DNA of 64,000 bases from Allodiplogaster sudhausi (Eukaryota; Nematoda; Chromadorea; Rhabditida; Diplogasteridae), in contig CALZFC010000256.1 in NCBI GenBank assembly GCA_945643635.1, forward strand, positions 2,002,001 through 2,066,000. Reading direction: 5' to 3'. Position numbers and translations under genes: made by a program. Positions 12,378-24,639 of the stretch are shown here, piece by piece. The notes under the pieces were generated by a model that ran no database searches, was not told where the DNA came from, and worked only from the letters and a program-made list of their open reading frames with translations. Numbering within the stretch: the first letter of the stretch is position 1; each line of letters starts with the position of its first letter.

Positions 12378-13448
12378 TCAATGTTGCAATAAAGAGTGGT
12401 CAAGCCAATTTAATTTGTAATAAAGTGAGAAGTTTAATGCGATGTATCGATTGAGTTCGTAATCAGTGGTTAGAACGAAAAACAGCAAGAAACGTGCATG
12501 TGCAAACATGTCAATGCATAAATATAGTCCTTGAAGATAGAGCGGCGAGCGGGACGTGATCTTCGCACGGCACATGTGGCAATAAGTCAGGCCATTCGCG
12601 CAGCTGAAAAGAAATATAAATAAATCTTTTTTTTATAAATAAAACTTTAGTAATGCATATATTCGACAATGATTCAGCAATGATAGAGAGAGAGAGTGAA
12701 AGGAATCCTTGTTTTCAGGGGAATCAAAAAGGTTAGAGAGAGAGAGAAAGATAGAGAGAGAGAGAGCGTGAGAGAGAAAGAGAGAGATTGATCAAGCAAG
12801 CTGACCGCTCGCAAGCAGCGTGACCACATGGGAAGACAGTGCGTACGATGGCGGCCACGCAGATCGAGCACTCGGCTGTCGTCGCCGTTGGAAGCAGGAG
12901 TGGTGAGCGTGGTACGCAGACGGACGCTCCCCATTTACATGGCCATCTTTAGAAGAACATCAAAAAACAAACCCTTACATTCGCGCGCGTTTTTTATATA
13001 GAAATAAAGAAAAAGCGCAAAATTTTAAGACAAAATAGCAAAATTCAAATATATTCTAATTGAGCATTATGATATTTAATTGCCGCTATCAAGATTGCAT
13101 TACAAACAAAACATCAAACTTACATAATTTTAATATTAATAGATTGTGTGTACATTAATTGATGCATTAAAGGAGCACGAAACTGAACCATAATTTACTT
13201 GAACTTTCTTGACCATTACAGTCGCGTCTCTCTCAATAAAGCGAATTCAAATGCGATTTTTGGCGTTTAATAAATAAGACCACCTTACCAAAAAGGTAGT
13301 TGAGCAAACAGTAGATGCCGAGCAGAAGGAGCACAAAGCACAAGTTGGCGGGCGCGAGCTGAAGCACAAGAAGGAGTATCTCCCGCCAATCGGTGGCCAC
13401 GTACTCGCCAAGGCCGATGAGGATGTCGTGCAGCGTGCGCTCGGTCAT
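12378..13448 (-). CDS. Small membrane RING-finger protein, copy 3
   Basis: Exons 13448-13289, 12926-12806 and 12603-12378 join with phases 1 and 2. The protein starts MTERTLHDILIGLGEY, has one long hydrophobic helix (LCFVLLLLGIYCLLNYLF), a short linker, then a RING finger: C-x2-C (ECSIC), C-x-H-x2-C (PCGHAAC), C-x2-C and the last CHMC pair in exon 3. RING-HC domains bind two zinc ions and recruit E2 enzymes, so a membrane-anchored E3 ubiquitin ligase is the natural reading; the substrate is unknown. The C-terminus runs about 45 residues beyond that of copies 2 and 4 because the short-form stop is missing. The block at about 13915-14115 upstream is conserved among copies. Confidence 0.72.
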
Positions 13449-13914
13449 TCTGGCAAGGGAACCATCTACATATATAGTAGACTCGTGTTTATGTAAGTTG
13501 GTCGGTTTTGGTGCCACCTCGATTTGTACGGCCGAAGAATTTTTGTAATTATTTTCATTTTCTTCTTTTTCACAAATACATACACGCAGAGAGAAAAAAG
13601 TCTTATGGTACAAAACATGTGTTAGTATATTGATTTTTAAAGTTTAAAGAAACCATCCAACTTATGTGTAGATGGTTCCTTTATGAGAATAACTGAATAC
13701 TTATGTTTAGGACAACAAAAAAGTACTATGTATGAAAATGGATATGAGCGCAGAGAAAATAATGTTTTCTAGATAAAAAGCAAATGAAAAAAGATGTGAG
13801 CTCGAGAAAGCTAACGATGGACTTAAAGAAACGGCTTTGTACTTCCTGGTCCGGATATTGCTGGGTCAGTATGTTGCTTCTAGCACTTGGCTGTCTCTGC
13901 ATTCATCTTACGTC

Positions 13915-14115
13915 CGGATGCTAAAGAGGTGAAAAGTGTCGTGAACATCCTCGATTTGACACTAATTTGTGCGATTCATCAACGGCTAATTTGCTATGAA
14001 ATAAAAGTCATCATAATCTAGCGCCATCCTATTACTCAGTGTGTCAATCATGCTAGTTAATTTCCGATCAATACAGTGCTACTTGAATTATATTCTGTTT
14101 TCATTTCTTTGACAC
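13915..14115 (-). promoter_or_regulatory. Conserved upstream block of RING copy 3
   Basis: Contains GCTAAAGAGGTGAAAAGTG, CATCCTCGATTTG and ACTAATTTGTGCGAT about 470 bp upstream of the ATG, matching the blocks of copies 2 and 4. Confidence 0.45.
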
Positions 14116-15085
14116 TCACAAATTACTGGAGTTCTCTTCACAGTTGAAAGGAGATTATTCAGACGAACAAGGTTGCCAATAATAAAAAAGATTTATGGAG
14201 GGCAACACATAAGACATATAAACAGGGACAAAGTAGTTTCTTCCTCATTCTTGCCGGTCTTGCTTATGGTCAGAAAGTTGTTTGTTATGATATGTGAAAA
14301 TGTCCCGAACTCACTCACAATCAGTAGACTGTTATTTTTTTATAATTAGTAATAATACTTTTTTCCTATCTATGAATTTCCGTAAACTTCGAACTTACAT
14401 GTTGTCATAGAGTAAATCAAATGGAACAAAAAATATGTGTTTAGAAAAAAACTTTAAAACTCGTAAAAGTGTTCGTGTAATACGAAATCTTCTTGACTTG
14501 TGATTATATGGAGGATGCTGGAAATGCTGAGAGAAGGCAGCAATTTGCAGGAATGGGTTTATTAAATGATCATGTAAAATTCAAGTATAAAGAAAGCAAA
14601 AAAAATGAAGCAATACTTGGGCTTTACGCGAAGCCTATGTTGCACGGTGTTCTCCTAAGCGGTGTCCATACACACAAAGGGTTATGTGATTGCTGCTTTA
14701 TCCGCCATGCCGTCCGTTCAGTGGTAGAAAGAGAACCAGAAGAAAGCAATACAGAAACTATACAGAAAGAGAGAGAAATGGGCGTGGCTTGAGGCCTCTA
14801 TCGCGGCGGCCGGTACAAAGCCCGCCGCCGGGATCAGCCATTCTGGCGCCGTATTCTGACAATTCTGCAATTCACTTTCATCAGTATCTACTATGTAGTT
14901 TGAAGAATCAGTAAGTATGCAGAAAGAAGATAACCTCTGTCATGTTGGCGCCATTAAGACATGCGAAATATTCGTTCTTATGTTTAGAGTAGAATGGATG
15001 AATCTTCTCCAGTATTTTGCTGTCATGTTCTCCATCGCTACCAGAGAAGTCTAAAATCTTGTTTCTAAGACGAGATCGGGATGGG
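14116..15085. other. Intergenic; no supported gene
   Basis: An open stretch at 14493-14792 (+) reads as a plausible polypeptide but has no recognised domain, no splice partners and no duplicate. Nothing further is supported. Confidence 0.35.
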
Positions 15086-15624
15086 TCAACTAGAGCTATC
15101 TGATATTTCGTCATTGTTTTCCTTAACAGTTGTTGTTCTTAATGTTAGTCTGAAGATGTGCCAATATTCTTCTGAGTTCGCTTTTCCTTCGGTGCGAGCG
15201 AAGTCGTCCCAGACATCCTGGAAGACGGCTGTGGCGACAAGGCGATTGCCGACGTAGCTTTCGATGGTGCTGACCGCGTATTCTTGATTGGCAAGGTTTG
15301 CATTCGTGTATGGCGGACTCTTGAGAATAGGAGTAGCTGCCTGCAAGGAATCGATAGGGAAGGATGCTCGCATAGGTATCTCTTCCTTACATTGGCTTTG
15401 ACTACGCGAACGCAAGCAGTGATGTCTGCATCTTCGGTGGTGACTGTGTAGGGAGAGAAGCCGGTCTCGCAGGACTGCTTCGACGAGAGGGCTGAGTAGA
15501 GACTGTCGAGGCCGACGGCGAGCTCGTTCTTCGCTCCTTCCGGATCCCCGACGCACACGAAGAGGTCACCAAGGAAGCGCGACGGCTCAAGAGCAACATT
15601 GACATGTACAGTGTGTTCGGTCAA
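15086..15624 (-). CDS. 3' end of an unrecognised gene (two exons)
   Basis: Exon A covers roughly 15600-15394 and contains SRFLGDLFVCVGDPEGAKNE and a Cys-containing segment ending CVRVVKAN at a GTAAGG donor. Exon B (about 15342-15086) continues in phase 0 as AATPILKSPPYTNANLANQE and ends in TGA. The upstream limit is unclear: an AG at about 15600 could be an acceptor, and no start methionine or signal peptide was found. The 450 bp further upstream lead into the transposon nest at 16065, so the 5' part may have been lost. No family is recognised. Confidence 0.45.
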
Positions 15625-16210
15625 TAATTAATTGGATTAATCACATTTAATAGGATTAATTAAATTCATTATTCAAACTCATTGTCAGATTGCAGAGTGG
15701 AGACGCATTATCATGCGGTTTTCTCTACAGAGAAGTAATTTCGCGACAGGGAAAGAAGCAATGAAATGACAGATTGCTGAAAGATTCTCAATTTCCCGTT
15801 GTTTATTGTTGTACGAAAATGTGATTTTTCAAAATGTAACCCTTCAAAGTCATGTAAAAGTAAATAGAAAGCTACATATGAATAATTCTGAAAGTGGCCC
15901 TAGAGATAATGAAAGCAAAACTAGGGCGGAATAATTACAAATAACAATAAGCTTGTTTCAGACAATTGTTGACTCGCATGGAATAAATGCAAGTAATCAA
16001 CGTGAAATTGTGACCATTTTCTGATACTTTCTATCGTTTTACGACATATTCGTAATTTAACTTGCACACAGAAAAAAATGTGACGCACAATTAATGTTCC
16101 ATCCAAAATTGTGACCAAAAATGTGACACGCAAGCGGCCGCCGAAGAGAAATGTGACACAGGATGTCACATTTTGGTGGCAAAGGGGGACGAGCAGGGGT
16201 GGGCAAAAAC

Positions 16211-16439
16211 CGGCCCGGGCCGGCCCGGCAACTCTCCAGGCCGGGCCCGGGCCGGCCCGGCAATGTCCAGGCCGGGCCCGGGCCGGGCCTGCATTCGTAG
16301 GCCCGGCCCGGCCCGGGCCCTACTTCCAAAAATATCTGGCGGGCCGGGCCCGGGCCGGCCCGCTATCTAACGGGCCGGGCCGGGCCGGGCTGTATTCTCC
16401 AGGGCCCGTCCCGGGCCAAGCCCGGGCCCGGCCCGGGCT
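16211..16439. repeat. GGCCCGGGCC-type subterminal array, left side of hAT
   Basis: Dense, nearly self-complementary repeats of GGGCCCGGGCCGGCCC type, interrupted by short AT-richer spacers. Strongly GC-rich in contrast to its surroundings. Confidence 0.9.
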
Positions 16440-16569
16440 AGACTTTCAACTGTTAATCTCACTATTATCATTCATTATCTCGTGATATGCAATAAATTTT
16501 GCTGGTGTGACTTATTTTTATGGGAACCAATAAAGTAAACAACAACAAATGAAGTTACAACAGCGGAAT

Positions 16570-19031
16570 CTATTCAATGTCCTCTTCCTCTTCATCCTCC
16601 TTGTCTTCTCCAACAACTCTAACACGATTCATGGACACAGTGATGAGAGCCTGGATGCTGGCATCCGATAGACTATGTCTGTAGTCACTCATAAGATGAT
16701 GCAGACGAGAAAAGGAACGCTCAGTCTGGGCGCTTGTCGCGGGAATGGAAAGAATTGCAAGAGCAAGAGGGGCAAGTAGAGGCATACTATCAGTTTTGTT
16801 CTGCCAGTATTCAAAGGGATCACTGTTGCCCGGGCGGGTGAGGTAGAATTCATCCAGCTCATCGCTAAGAGTCCGCTCTTGGTTATCCGTCTCTCCCATC
16901 AGAAGCGCATCAGATGTGGACGCTCTTTCTCATTGGCTCTGGGAGGGGGCCGTAGGTGAGGTTGTGGAGGCAAGCAGAATGTCGACTTCATTGACATCTT
17001 CCTTGCACTGAACATTGCAATTTAGTAGTAGTAGTTTAGTTCACGATTACGATTAAGTTTAATAACCTGCATAAGAAATTGATGGTTTTTGCTGAAGACC
17101 TGTCGCATGCGGCTGGCTCGAGTATCCAGCAGTGCCGCAGCGCGATGCAGAGGAGTGAAGAAATCTTTCTTGATCTCTGCATAAGCTGTCAGCAGCGCGG
17201 CCGTAAATTCTTTGGAAGTATCACAACTGCTCGTGGAAGCCTTCTCAAGCTCCTGCTCGATTCCAAGAATGTACGGGACGACGAGACCAATCGTGCAGTT
17301 CTCATTAGACTGGAAATATAAATTAAGTAAGATACACGGCGAAAATTAGAGTTACCTGGAGCCTGTTCATAGGAGTCTCGAAGACAGAGAGCAGTTTAAT
17401 CAGCGCGCAAAGTGACGCCCGATTCTTCTCAAGAAATCGAATGGATTCCTGAAACATATCTAACATACATGAATTCTTGTGACACTCTATATGCTTACCG
17501 CAAAGTTCGAATTATCTGAGGTGTCGAGGCTGTCAAGCAACTTATCCAAGATTCGCTCGATGTCTTCCATAGTGTGGAGTGCAGAGAGCCATCTGGTGTT
17601 GACATAAGCACGTGGCATGCGGAAATCCCCAAATTCCTAGATAAAACATTCCTAGATAGTTTTTTGACAACAATAATAAAATATAACAATATAACAATAA
17701 TAATACTGACCGCCTTTCGTGCACGCATATAACTGGCCACCGTCGAGCTAGCCTTTTGTATTTGCACTGCTCGTTTTGCAATGTCTGCGTGAAGGGCAAG
17801 ATCATTCGCGTACGGGTAAAAGCCTCGCTTTGCCCATGTGTTTAGCCGATGCGCGGCGCAGACAATGCCTATCAATTTTATTTTAAATTTTCTTTTCCTT
17901 TTAAAGTTGAAAGACATACTCATACGGAAGTTGTCTCGTCCTGCCTTAAGAACATTTGCTCCCGCATCAGAAACGAAGACAAATCGTCTGCCGAGCTGTG
18001 ACAGTAAACCGTGAGGTCGGCATGCCTCTACTAACTGGGTGAAGATCTGAAAGAAAAGAGAAACTGAACCTTGAATTCATTAGTTTAACTAAAACTCACA
18101 AAGTTTGACGACTTCGTCTCGTCTCCAACTTCCATGAAGCCGATGGTTCGTGATGTACACTTCCCGCCTTTCAGGAAATGAACAACAACGGCAGCGAACG
18201 TGCGGCCACCTCTCTCGCTATAGTCACAACTCAGAGACATGAATCGTACCTCAGAACAAACCTTCGTCAGCTGCAAAGTGATTCAGTGTAGTTTAGTTAG
18301 CACAAAACATGGTTGCGGTTAACCTCAACCGTTAGCGACCTCATCTCTTGCAAAGCGATGGAATGAGTCGTTCGAGCAATTGTTCAACGAGATGGTAACT
18401 CTTTGGCAGAACCACTTGACGCTCTAAAACTCAATATATTTTGTATAGCAAATTATTAAGAAGCTTAAACCGACGGAAGAGTTGCAATAGTATTGTATAA
18501 TTCCGCGAAGTCGCTTGAGGAGAGAGCATTGAAAGAACAGCCACTTGCAATCGCAAAGCGAGCAACAGCTTCAGCTAGTTGCCGCCGCCCTTCTGGAGGC
18601 AGAGTCGGCAAGCCAAAATGTCGCTTAATGGAAGGCGTGGAAGTCGCCGGGTAGTCATCGTCAGCGTGCTCTCGTTTATTATGTCTCCTGAATGAAAAAC
18701 ACCTCAATGACACGGCGAAGAAGCGAACATTAACTGACGAAATATGTCCGCCACAATTGCTCTTGAAAAACACGTAAGGGTCGCAGCGAAGGCAGGCCAA
18801 GTAATTCGTTTTTTTCATTGGCTTCGCTTCATCAAAACGGTAATAAACCGTGCACATTCCTCGAGTTTTCTCCTTGTAGACAAGGAGCGAATCTTCATAT
18901 CTCGCCACTTGCATTAGCTCCTCCTTCGTAATCTTCTCAGCCGGCTTGTCAGGCGGCTGCCAACTGTCGGGTCGATCATCAAGAACGATGATATTCTCCT
19001 GTTCTTCTTCCTCCATCTGGATCTGAAACAA
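16570..19031 (-). CDS. hAT transposase, multi-exon
   Basis: Read from 19031 or 19015 down to the stop at 16570. The N-terminal exons hold an acidic leader and a BED-type zinc finger: CLRC in one exon and RHNKREH, carrying the two His, in the next. Later exons include the C-AAH-LN segment (GIVCAAHRLNTW), NTRWLSALHTMEDIE, the LLDTRASRMRQ region and, last, the hAT dimerisation segment (LAILSIPATSAQTERSFSRL). These are the standard hAT landmarks in the right order. Introns are short with GT-AG ends. I saw no in-frame stop in the segments checked, so it may be functional, but not every intron-exon junction was traced. An acidic run (EDKEDEEEEDIE) ends the protein. Confidence 0.85.
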
Positions 19032-19121
19032 AAATAGAGTGCAAAACGAGTACGAAAACGAAACATCTGAAGGAAGTTAATAGAGCGCTAAACAACTTGG
19101 GTCAGTTGCCGATGCATTGAT

Positions 19122-19365
19122 CGGCCCGGGCCGAGCCCGGGCTTGGCCCGGGCTGAGCCCGGGCTTGAAATTCAAATGCGGGCCGGGCCAGGGCCGGCCC
19201 GCAATATATAGGGCCGGGCCCGGGCCGGGCCTTATGTCATTAGGGCCGGCCCGGGCCAGGCCCGCTAATTTATATTAGGCCCGGGCCTGGGCCGGGCCGT
19301 AAAAATCACCAGCGGGCCGGGCCGGGCCGGGCCGGCCCGCGGGCCGCCCGCGGGCCTGGCCCGGG
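19122..19365. repeat. GGCCCGGGCC-type subterminal array, right side of hAT
   Basis: Counterpart of the left array with the same GGCCCGGGCC palindromic units and spacers, directly inside the right terminal repeat. Confidence 0.9.
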
Positions 19366-19837
19366 TCGCCCACCCCTGGGGACGAGGCTGTGCGAAAACA
19401 GAAAATGTGACATTGTACCACTTTCGACCTTGTTTAAAAAAATATTCGGAATCATCATTTGAACGGAACGTTTAATGACTTTCTCTCTATGTCATTACAT
19501 TCTGCCCAGAAAGGCGGTTGTAAAGAGGTACAGAGAGATGTGTATAAGTCACGTTGAGCGTTTTGATTACACTTACAAGTTTGCGCACAGAGCGAGGCAC
19601 ACGGCCAACTCCTGACATCACGAACTCAGAACTTGAGTACGGAAAATTCTTTTAAAAGTCCAATCGTTCAGACTTACTATTATGCAACATTAAATAGCTC
19701 AAAAGAACCGCCTTTTTCTGTAGAACAATCTAGGATAGAGAGAGACGCAACATAAGTCACATTGAGCAGTAAAACTCTCGAAAAAACCTTTTGGCTCTTA
19801 GCCAAATTGGCACAGATGGAGAGACCGAGTTCGTAGA

Positions 19838-19873
<36 letters not shown>

Positions 19874-20853
19874 TCTGTCTTTTTCCTCTTTCTGTCTCTC
19901 TCTCTCTCCATTCTCTTCGCAATGTTCTCTATGGGCGCAGCCCTTTTCATCTGGAGAAGTTCTTCAACATTCAGTTCGCTAGAGCGGGTAGTGTGGTGGA
20001 AGTGGCTTGTATGTGGGGTGCGCGGGGTGGTGGTTCAGTGCCGGTTGGGTGAAAATGTCTTTCTCTGTCTCCCTCTACTTCCATATCCCAAGACGACGGG
20101 ACAGCGACATCGCACGATCACAGGTTAGTTCTATGAACTTTTGCCATATTTATAATTAGGTTTTCATTCATATTTTATAATAATAATGTGTTTTATTAGA
20201 TAAATATACATACAAATACTATACATAAATCTCATTTTGTCCGTAATTCTAACCGACTGGCCGGCGCAGTGAGAACGTAAGTTTTAAGTGTCGCTCCACG
20301 TATCTTGTGGGTATTCACATTGTAAGTAAAGTACAGAACCACATAATTTGTTCCGGAGCCGTAGAACCGCTTATAAGTTAAGGTTGAAAGTTACGCTCCA
20401 TGCTACTCCCTTTTCTGTGTGTACTGTAATCTTTTGAAGGCGTCACTGATTTAATGAACTTTTTGTTATTAAATGCCAGTGGCATTAAATGAATCAATAA
20501 TTCTAAGAATGGATGAAGGGGGAGGGAGAGAAAAAGGGGCGGAGCTAACGGTGGGGGGATGTCACAATTTATGTGCTGCCGCCTAAAATGTGACATTGCA
20601 TGTCACAAAAATGTGACATGCCATGTCACATTTTTGCTGGGATACGTTGCCCTCCACCGCTCGAAAATTGTGACATGGCGCGTCGCATTTCTGTTACACT
20701 GGAGGTCACAATTTTTTGGAACATAAATTGTGACATGGGGTGGAACACATATGTACCGGGGCGAAATTCTTACATTATTGTGACATCAAATTGTGACATC
20801 CCGTGTCACATCGTTTTCTGTGTGTGCTTGTTTAGTATCGATAAATTACATAC

Positions 20854-21047
20854 TTAAAGGATCGCGAACCGAAAAATTATGTAATATTTCAAATTGCCGC
20901 CGCCCTTCACACTCTCATTCGCGCGTGCTATTTTCACGCAGCGTGTTTGTGCGACCTGCGAAATAGTACGCGAGAATGAGGAATCACAAGGCAGATGCGG
21001 CAATCCGAACCTGCATTAAATATTTTTTGGTGATCGCCCTCCTTTAA
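20854..21047. mobile_element. TTAA-flanked MITE, copy 1
   Basis: TTAA occurs at both ends (20854-20857 and 21044-21047). The inverted ends read AAAGGATCGCGAACCGAAAAA and, from the right, AAAGGAGGGCGATCACCAAAA. An internal palindrome contains CGCGTGCTATTTTCACGCAGCG. The copy at 37500-37703 is the same family in the opposite orientation. No coding capacity. A TTAA target suggests piggyBac-type mobilisation (inference). Confidence 0.75.
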
Positions 21048-21788
21048 AGAAAACTGCATGAGAATGCGTCTGTTAATTTCGGACACAACCATGTTGAACG
21101 GTCCTGTATGTCTCTCTCTGCCTCTCTCTTCGTTATCGTTCTCCGCCAAAGAGACTTACAACAAACGTGGAAGGACAGCCGTTGCCTCCGCTGTAGTGAT
21201 TCGGGCCTTTCTCCCCTCGGATTAGACCGCCAAAGAATAGACCACTACAGGGATATATTTGACAAAAGTAATAATCAATTCATCAAATTACGCTGTTTAC
21301 TAGATTCGCATTAGTTCTTTTAGTTTATTTCTGCATATATCCCTCCTTTTCATTTTAAAGCCCTTATTGCATTATTCCTGAAAATTCGATCTTTACGACC
21401 TTCTCGGCTCCACATCTGAGCTTTTCGGGCGGCACCAGTACGTTTTAATCATGAAACGCAGGATCTGTAAGAAATGGCGATACAAGGCGTGATGAAGGAC
21501 TACGAAGTCTAACGGAGATCGTGAAAAAGTCGCAGCATGTTGTCAGATCAGACTTGGTCAGTCGTCCGTCAAACTTGCACTTCTTTTCGCAGAGTGAATC
21601 TGTCCGCCAGTGCATGGCATCGCCTTCCCAGAGTAAATCCGCTGCAGATTAAAGGGGCTAGCCCTGTTTGGAAGAGCATAATTTCTTCCAAGTATGTATG
21701 TATGCAAGGTACTTTTTTCACTCTACTTGTAATGTCATCTGTGCTCATTTTTCAAGCGGAAGACAGATTTGATAATTATCTCACCATC

Positions 21789-23575
21789 AGCTAGAATAGC
21801 GCCTGAATCTTTGTATTGGAAAAAAGGCTAAGGAATGTCTGGCAGTACCGTCGTAACCATCCGGGAAGCGCGCGCCAGTCTTGAAGTTGACAGGGGCCAC
21901 TGTTGCAACGAAGTCGTCATCACTGATAATGTCTCCATAATGATGATTAATTTCATAGGCGGTGTAAGTGCCGCCAAAGTGCGTGGCGTTTGGGTCGGCC
22001 GAAATGCACGAGTCATCGTCCGCGACATTTGCCTGACAATGAGGAGCAACTAAGACGAGATAAAACTGGACTAATCGAATTTTTAGACTCCAGCTAAGAG
22101 CATACGGAACGTGGCTTCATTACAACATCTGCATCTCTTATTATTTGGTCATTCCATGTATTCTCCAGACAGACCATGTAGTTGTAGCCGGGGCCTTCGG
22201 TTGTGCATCCGTGAATGTGGTTCACTGTGTAATAGCGGTGCGTTGCTCTCTGAATCGCCTTGCGTACGCCGGCCACATCCTTGAAGGTGCGATTTGGCAT
22301 CTGCGTGATGATGTCTCCGATCGGCAAGCCTCCCTTCGGGATCGGACGGAGATTGTCCACCAAATAGGGATTCTCAATATACAATCATTTATTATTTTCC
22401 ATCTTTCAGGGCGACGATTCCGTGATGCACCGAAAAGTTGGTGGCAGAGAGCTTCTTGATGTCGGGACCTCCAATGGTTTGGAGCTCAGTGTGCGTTGTG
22501 CCTTGCGAGACCTTCTCTGCCGCGGACGACGAGCTTCCCGTCTGGAAGGAGGCGGAGGCCGAGAAGGTGCTGCCGAACGAGGCTGCGACGGCTGTTTTCA
22601 CCTCTCTCTCAGTTGTCACATTGTCTCCGATCGTACTCGAGGTGATGAAGATATCCTGGTAACGGTAGACTGATTCAGAGCATTCACAGGCAAGTGAACT
22701 CGCCTGTTCAATTACAGCTGACATTGCTGCAGAAGTTATAACATGCGTGCCGCAGTCGCGAACCAACAGCTCGGCCTTCAGTTTATAATTTTATTAGCTA
22801 TGTTTGCATGTCTTTAGAATATCAAATATAAATAAAAGAAATCTCTCAGCTGAGGAAAAATTGGAAACCATGTAAGCTGCACGACTTGTGAGATTCTTGC
22901 TTAGAGCTTCGGCAATGTCGTCGAGTCTTTTCTCGAAGCTTTCATGGAAGGGCGCCTTCGTGTCGAGGAGGACGTCGTAGCCGTGGTGATGAAGACTCGA
23001 GCGCATCAGGCTGAAAGTGACGCGTGCATTTCTCATACACGGCACATAGTAATACAATGCGAATACCTGCTCTGCTGATCACTCATGTGTTTCTTTGTAG
23101 ACTGGGACTTGTAGGAGAAGCTGGCCGAAACACCAGCTCCCATGTAGGAGAAGCCAAGGCCGGCCGAGGCACCCATCGAATGCGAGTCAGCGACTTCTTG
23201 GTAGGACTTGAAGTAGTCGGCAGACATACTCAGATGGGTCTCCAGCACAGGCACTGCCGTCACGTAGTCGGGAATCAGGAACTGGTTGTCGCCTCAACTT
23301 CCTTCCGTTTCGCATACTCGCAAAAAGGTGAAGATGACCAAACCAGTGCTTCTGCATCTGTCGTACGAGTTGGAGTAGATGGGGCAGGCGATGGTTGCGG
23401 TGAGGGCGTCGTAGCCGAGGCCGACGGCGCTGTCGAACCGACGGTGGTCCGTGTTCTTGGGAGCGCCAGGGCGCAGGAAGCAGCAGTCCACGTCACGGCA
23501 TTGCAGAGGAGCATCCGAGGCGACGGCGATCACGAATACAGAGAAGAGCTGGAGACTGTGCAGCGCGAGCCGCAT
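21789..23575 (-). CDS. MACPF-domain protein resembling macrophage-expressed gene 1 / perforin-2
   Basis: Exons on the minus strand: 23575-23344 (signal peptide MRLALHSLQLFSVFVIAVAS), 23292-23067, 23010-22869, 22775 to about 22400, 22372-22124 and 22032 to about 21789. Phases agree. Recognisable landmarks in order: AVGLGYDALTATIACPIY, FLIPDYVTAVPVLE, the MACPF signature VRDCGTHVITSAAM, a membrane-spanning-hairpin-like Ser/Ala/Thr stretch, and VNHIHGC followed by ANVADDDSC, as in the Cys-containing part after the MACPF domain of MPEG1. MPEG1 proteins form pores that damage engulfed microbes. The exon 4/5 join needs a 46-bp intron (GTCGCC to TTGAG). The C-terminus is uncertain: the last exon runs to a TGA near 21789 with no transmembrane segment, or splices onto an open, Cys-containing stretch at about 21450-21660. 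An alternative start lies at 23599. Confidence 0.82.
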
Positions 23576-23599
23576 CCTAGGCACTTCAATTTTGGGCAC

Positions 23600-24639
23600 T
23601 CACAGGATTAAACAAGTAAAGACAAATAAGTATTCTGGTAAATTATCGACAATTACAATGGAGAAAATGGTCTTCTTGAAATTGCAACACTGCTTCTGTT
23701 CACTTTCTTCATACCCCGCTGGCTTTTATGCAGTTCCAACTCTATTTGTTAGATGTCGATATCATTGCCAAAATTTCTCTCTAGCCACATTTTTCCGCAT
23801 TGGCGGTGTTGAGTCAATTGGCCATGCGTCAAAAATGTACACAAGTAGCATTCCATCTCGACCGATTTTCCAAGAAATGTTTACATTCATTTCTTAATGA
23901 TAAATCATCCACCATTTTTCTCATTCTTTCTTTGTGATAAATCGTCCATCATTTTACTGATGGTTTCCGTCCATGTTTATGATTGCACAATTTCCAAAAT
24001 GTTACTTTATAATTACATACCTTTTTTTTAATTAGGCAATAATAATCGAAATATAACTCAAACTACATGTAATAATAACTAAGAATAAGGCATTTGAAAA
24101 CTTGAGAACCAAAAAGGAATCTTCAACAACACGACGACGCGTGGATTATCAGGTGCGTTGTTTTAATACATATAATGTTGCTCCCAAACTTATAGACTAG
24201 CCTATCAATAAACTTCCAGATCAGCTTGTAAATGATAGCTACACCTTCTAACACTCCTTATCACTCACTGCCCAGCTTGTGAGAAGAGGAAACGAGAAAA
24301 CGACTGACAAATATAAGATTCGAGTACAAGTTAAACTTATTAGTCCATATTCATACGAAATTGACTGGAACAAACTTATGTAACAGACCCGAAAACAGCT
24401 CCGCCCCTAGCAAATTGATTTGAATTGAATAAACGCCTCATCTACTTGTTTCCCTTTTTGATATCACATACATACAAGAAAAATGGATTTCGATTTTACG
24501 GAAATTCTTCTTGTGCGAAGTCTCATTTCACAGTTTGGCAACGGAGATTGAGTGAACGAAGCAGAGAGAGAGATAGATAGAGAGACAGAGAGATAGAGAG
24601 AGATAGAAAGACATAGAGAGAGATAGAGAGGAATAGTGA
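23600..24639. other. Intergenic; no supported gene
   Basis: AT-rich sequence with no supported exon. The last 100 bp (about 24540-24640) are GA-rich and match the tract downstream of the other RING-finger genes. Confidence 0.4.

Larger units (their letters stand above)
16186..19386 (-). mobile_element. hAT-superfamily DNA transposon with perfect 8-bp target duplication
   Basis: The element spans 16194-19378 (3185 bp) between direct repeats GGGACGAG at 16186-16193 and 19379-19386. The terminal inverted repeats begin CAGGGGTGGGC on both sides. An 8-bp duplication and CAGRGGTG termini are hallmarks of hAT elements. The minus strand encodes a multi-exon transposase (BED zinc finger to hAT C-terminal dimerisation region), so the copy may be autonomous. 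Inside each TIR lies about 240 bp of GGCCCGGGCC-type palindromic repeat. It sits inside the older TGTGAC element. Confidence 0.92.
16065..20826. mobile_element. Older TIR element with TGTGAC-rich ends, split by an hAT insertion
   Basis: The left end CACACAGAAAAAAATGTGAC and the right end (reverse complement CACACACAGAAAACGATGTG) form imperfect terminal inverted repeats flanked by CTTG on both sides (16061-16064 and 20827-20830), a possible 4-bp target duplication. Both ends carry many copies of TGTGAC/GTCACA in both orientations (16078-16175 and 20555-20812), typical of subterminal transposase-binding motifs. No transposase of its own was found in the 1.4 kb between the hAT and the right end, so it looks non-autonomous. 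The exact ends are uncertain because of the CA/GT repeat. Confidence 0.55.

Noticed and set aside
16111..16485. Gly/Pro/Ala-rich (collagen-like) protein
   Set aside because: It is a translation of the GGCCCGGGCC array inside the hAT end.
22145..23611. Plus-strand open frames over the MACPF gene
   Set aside because: Antisense to recognised MACPF exons with consistent phases.
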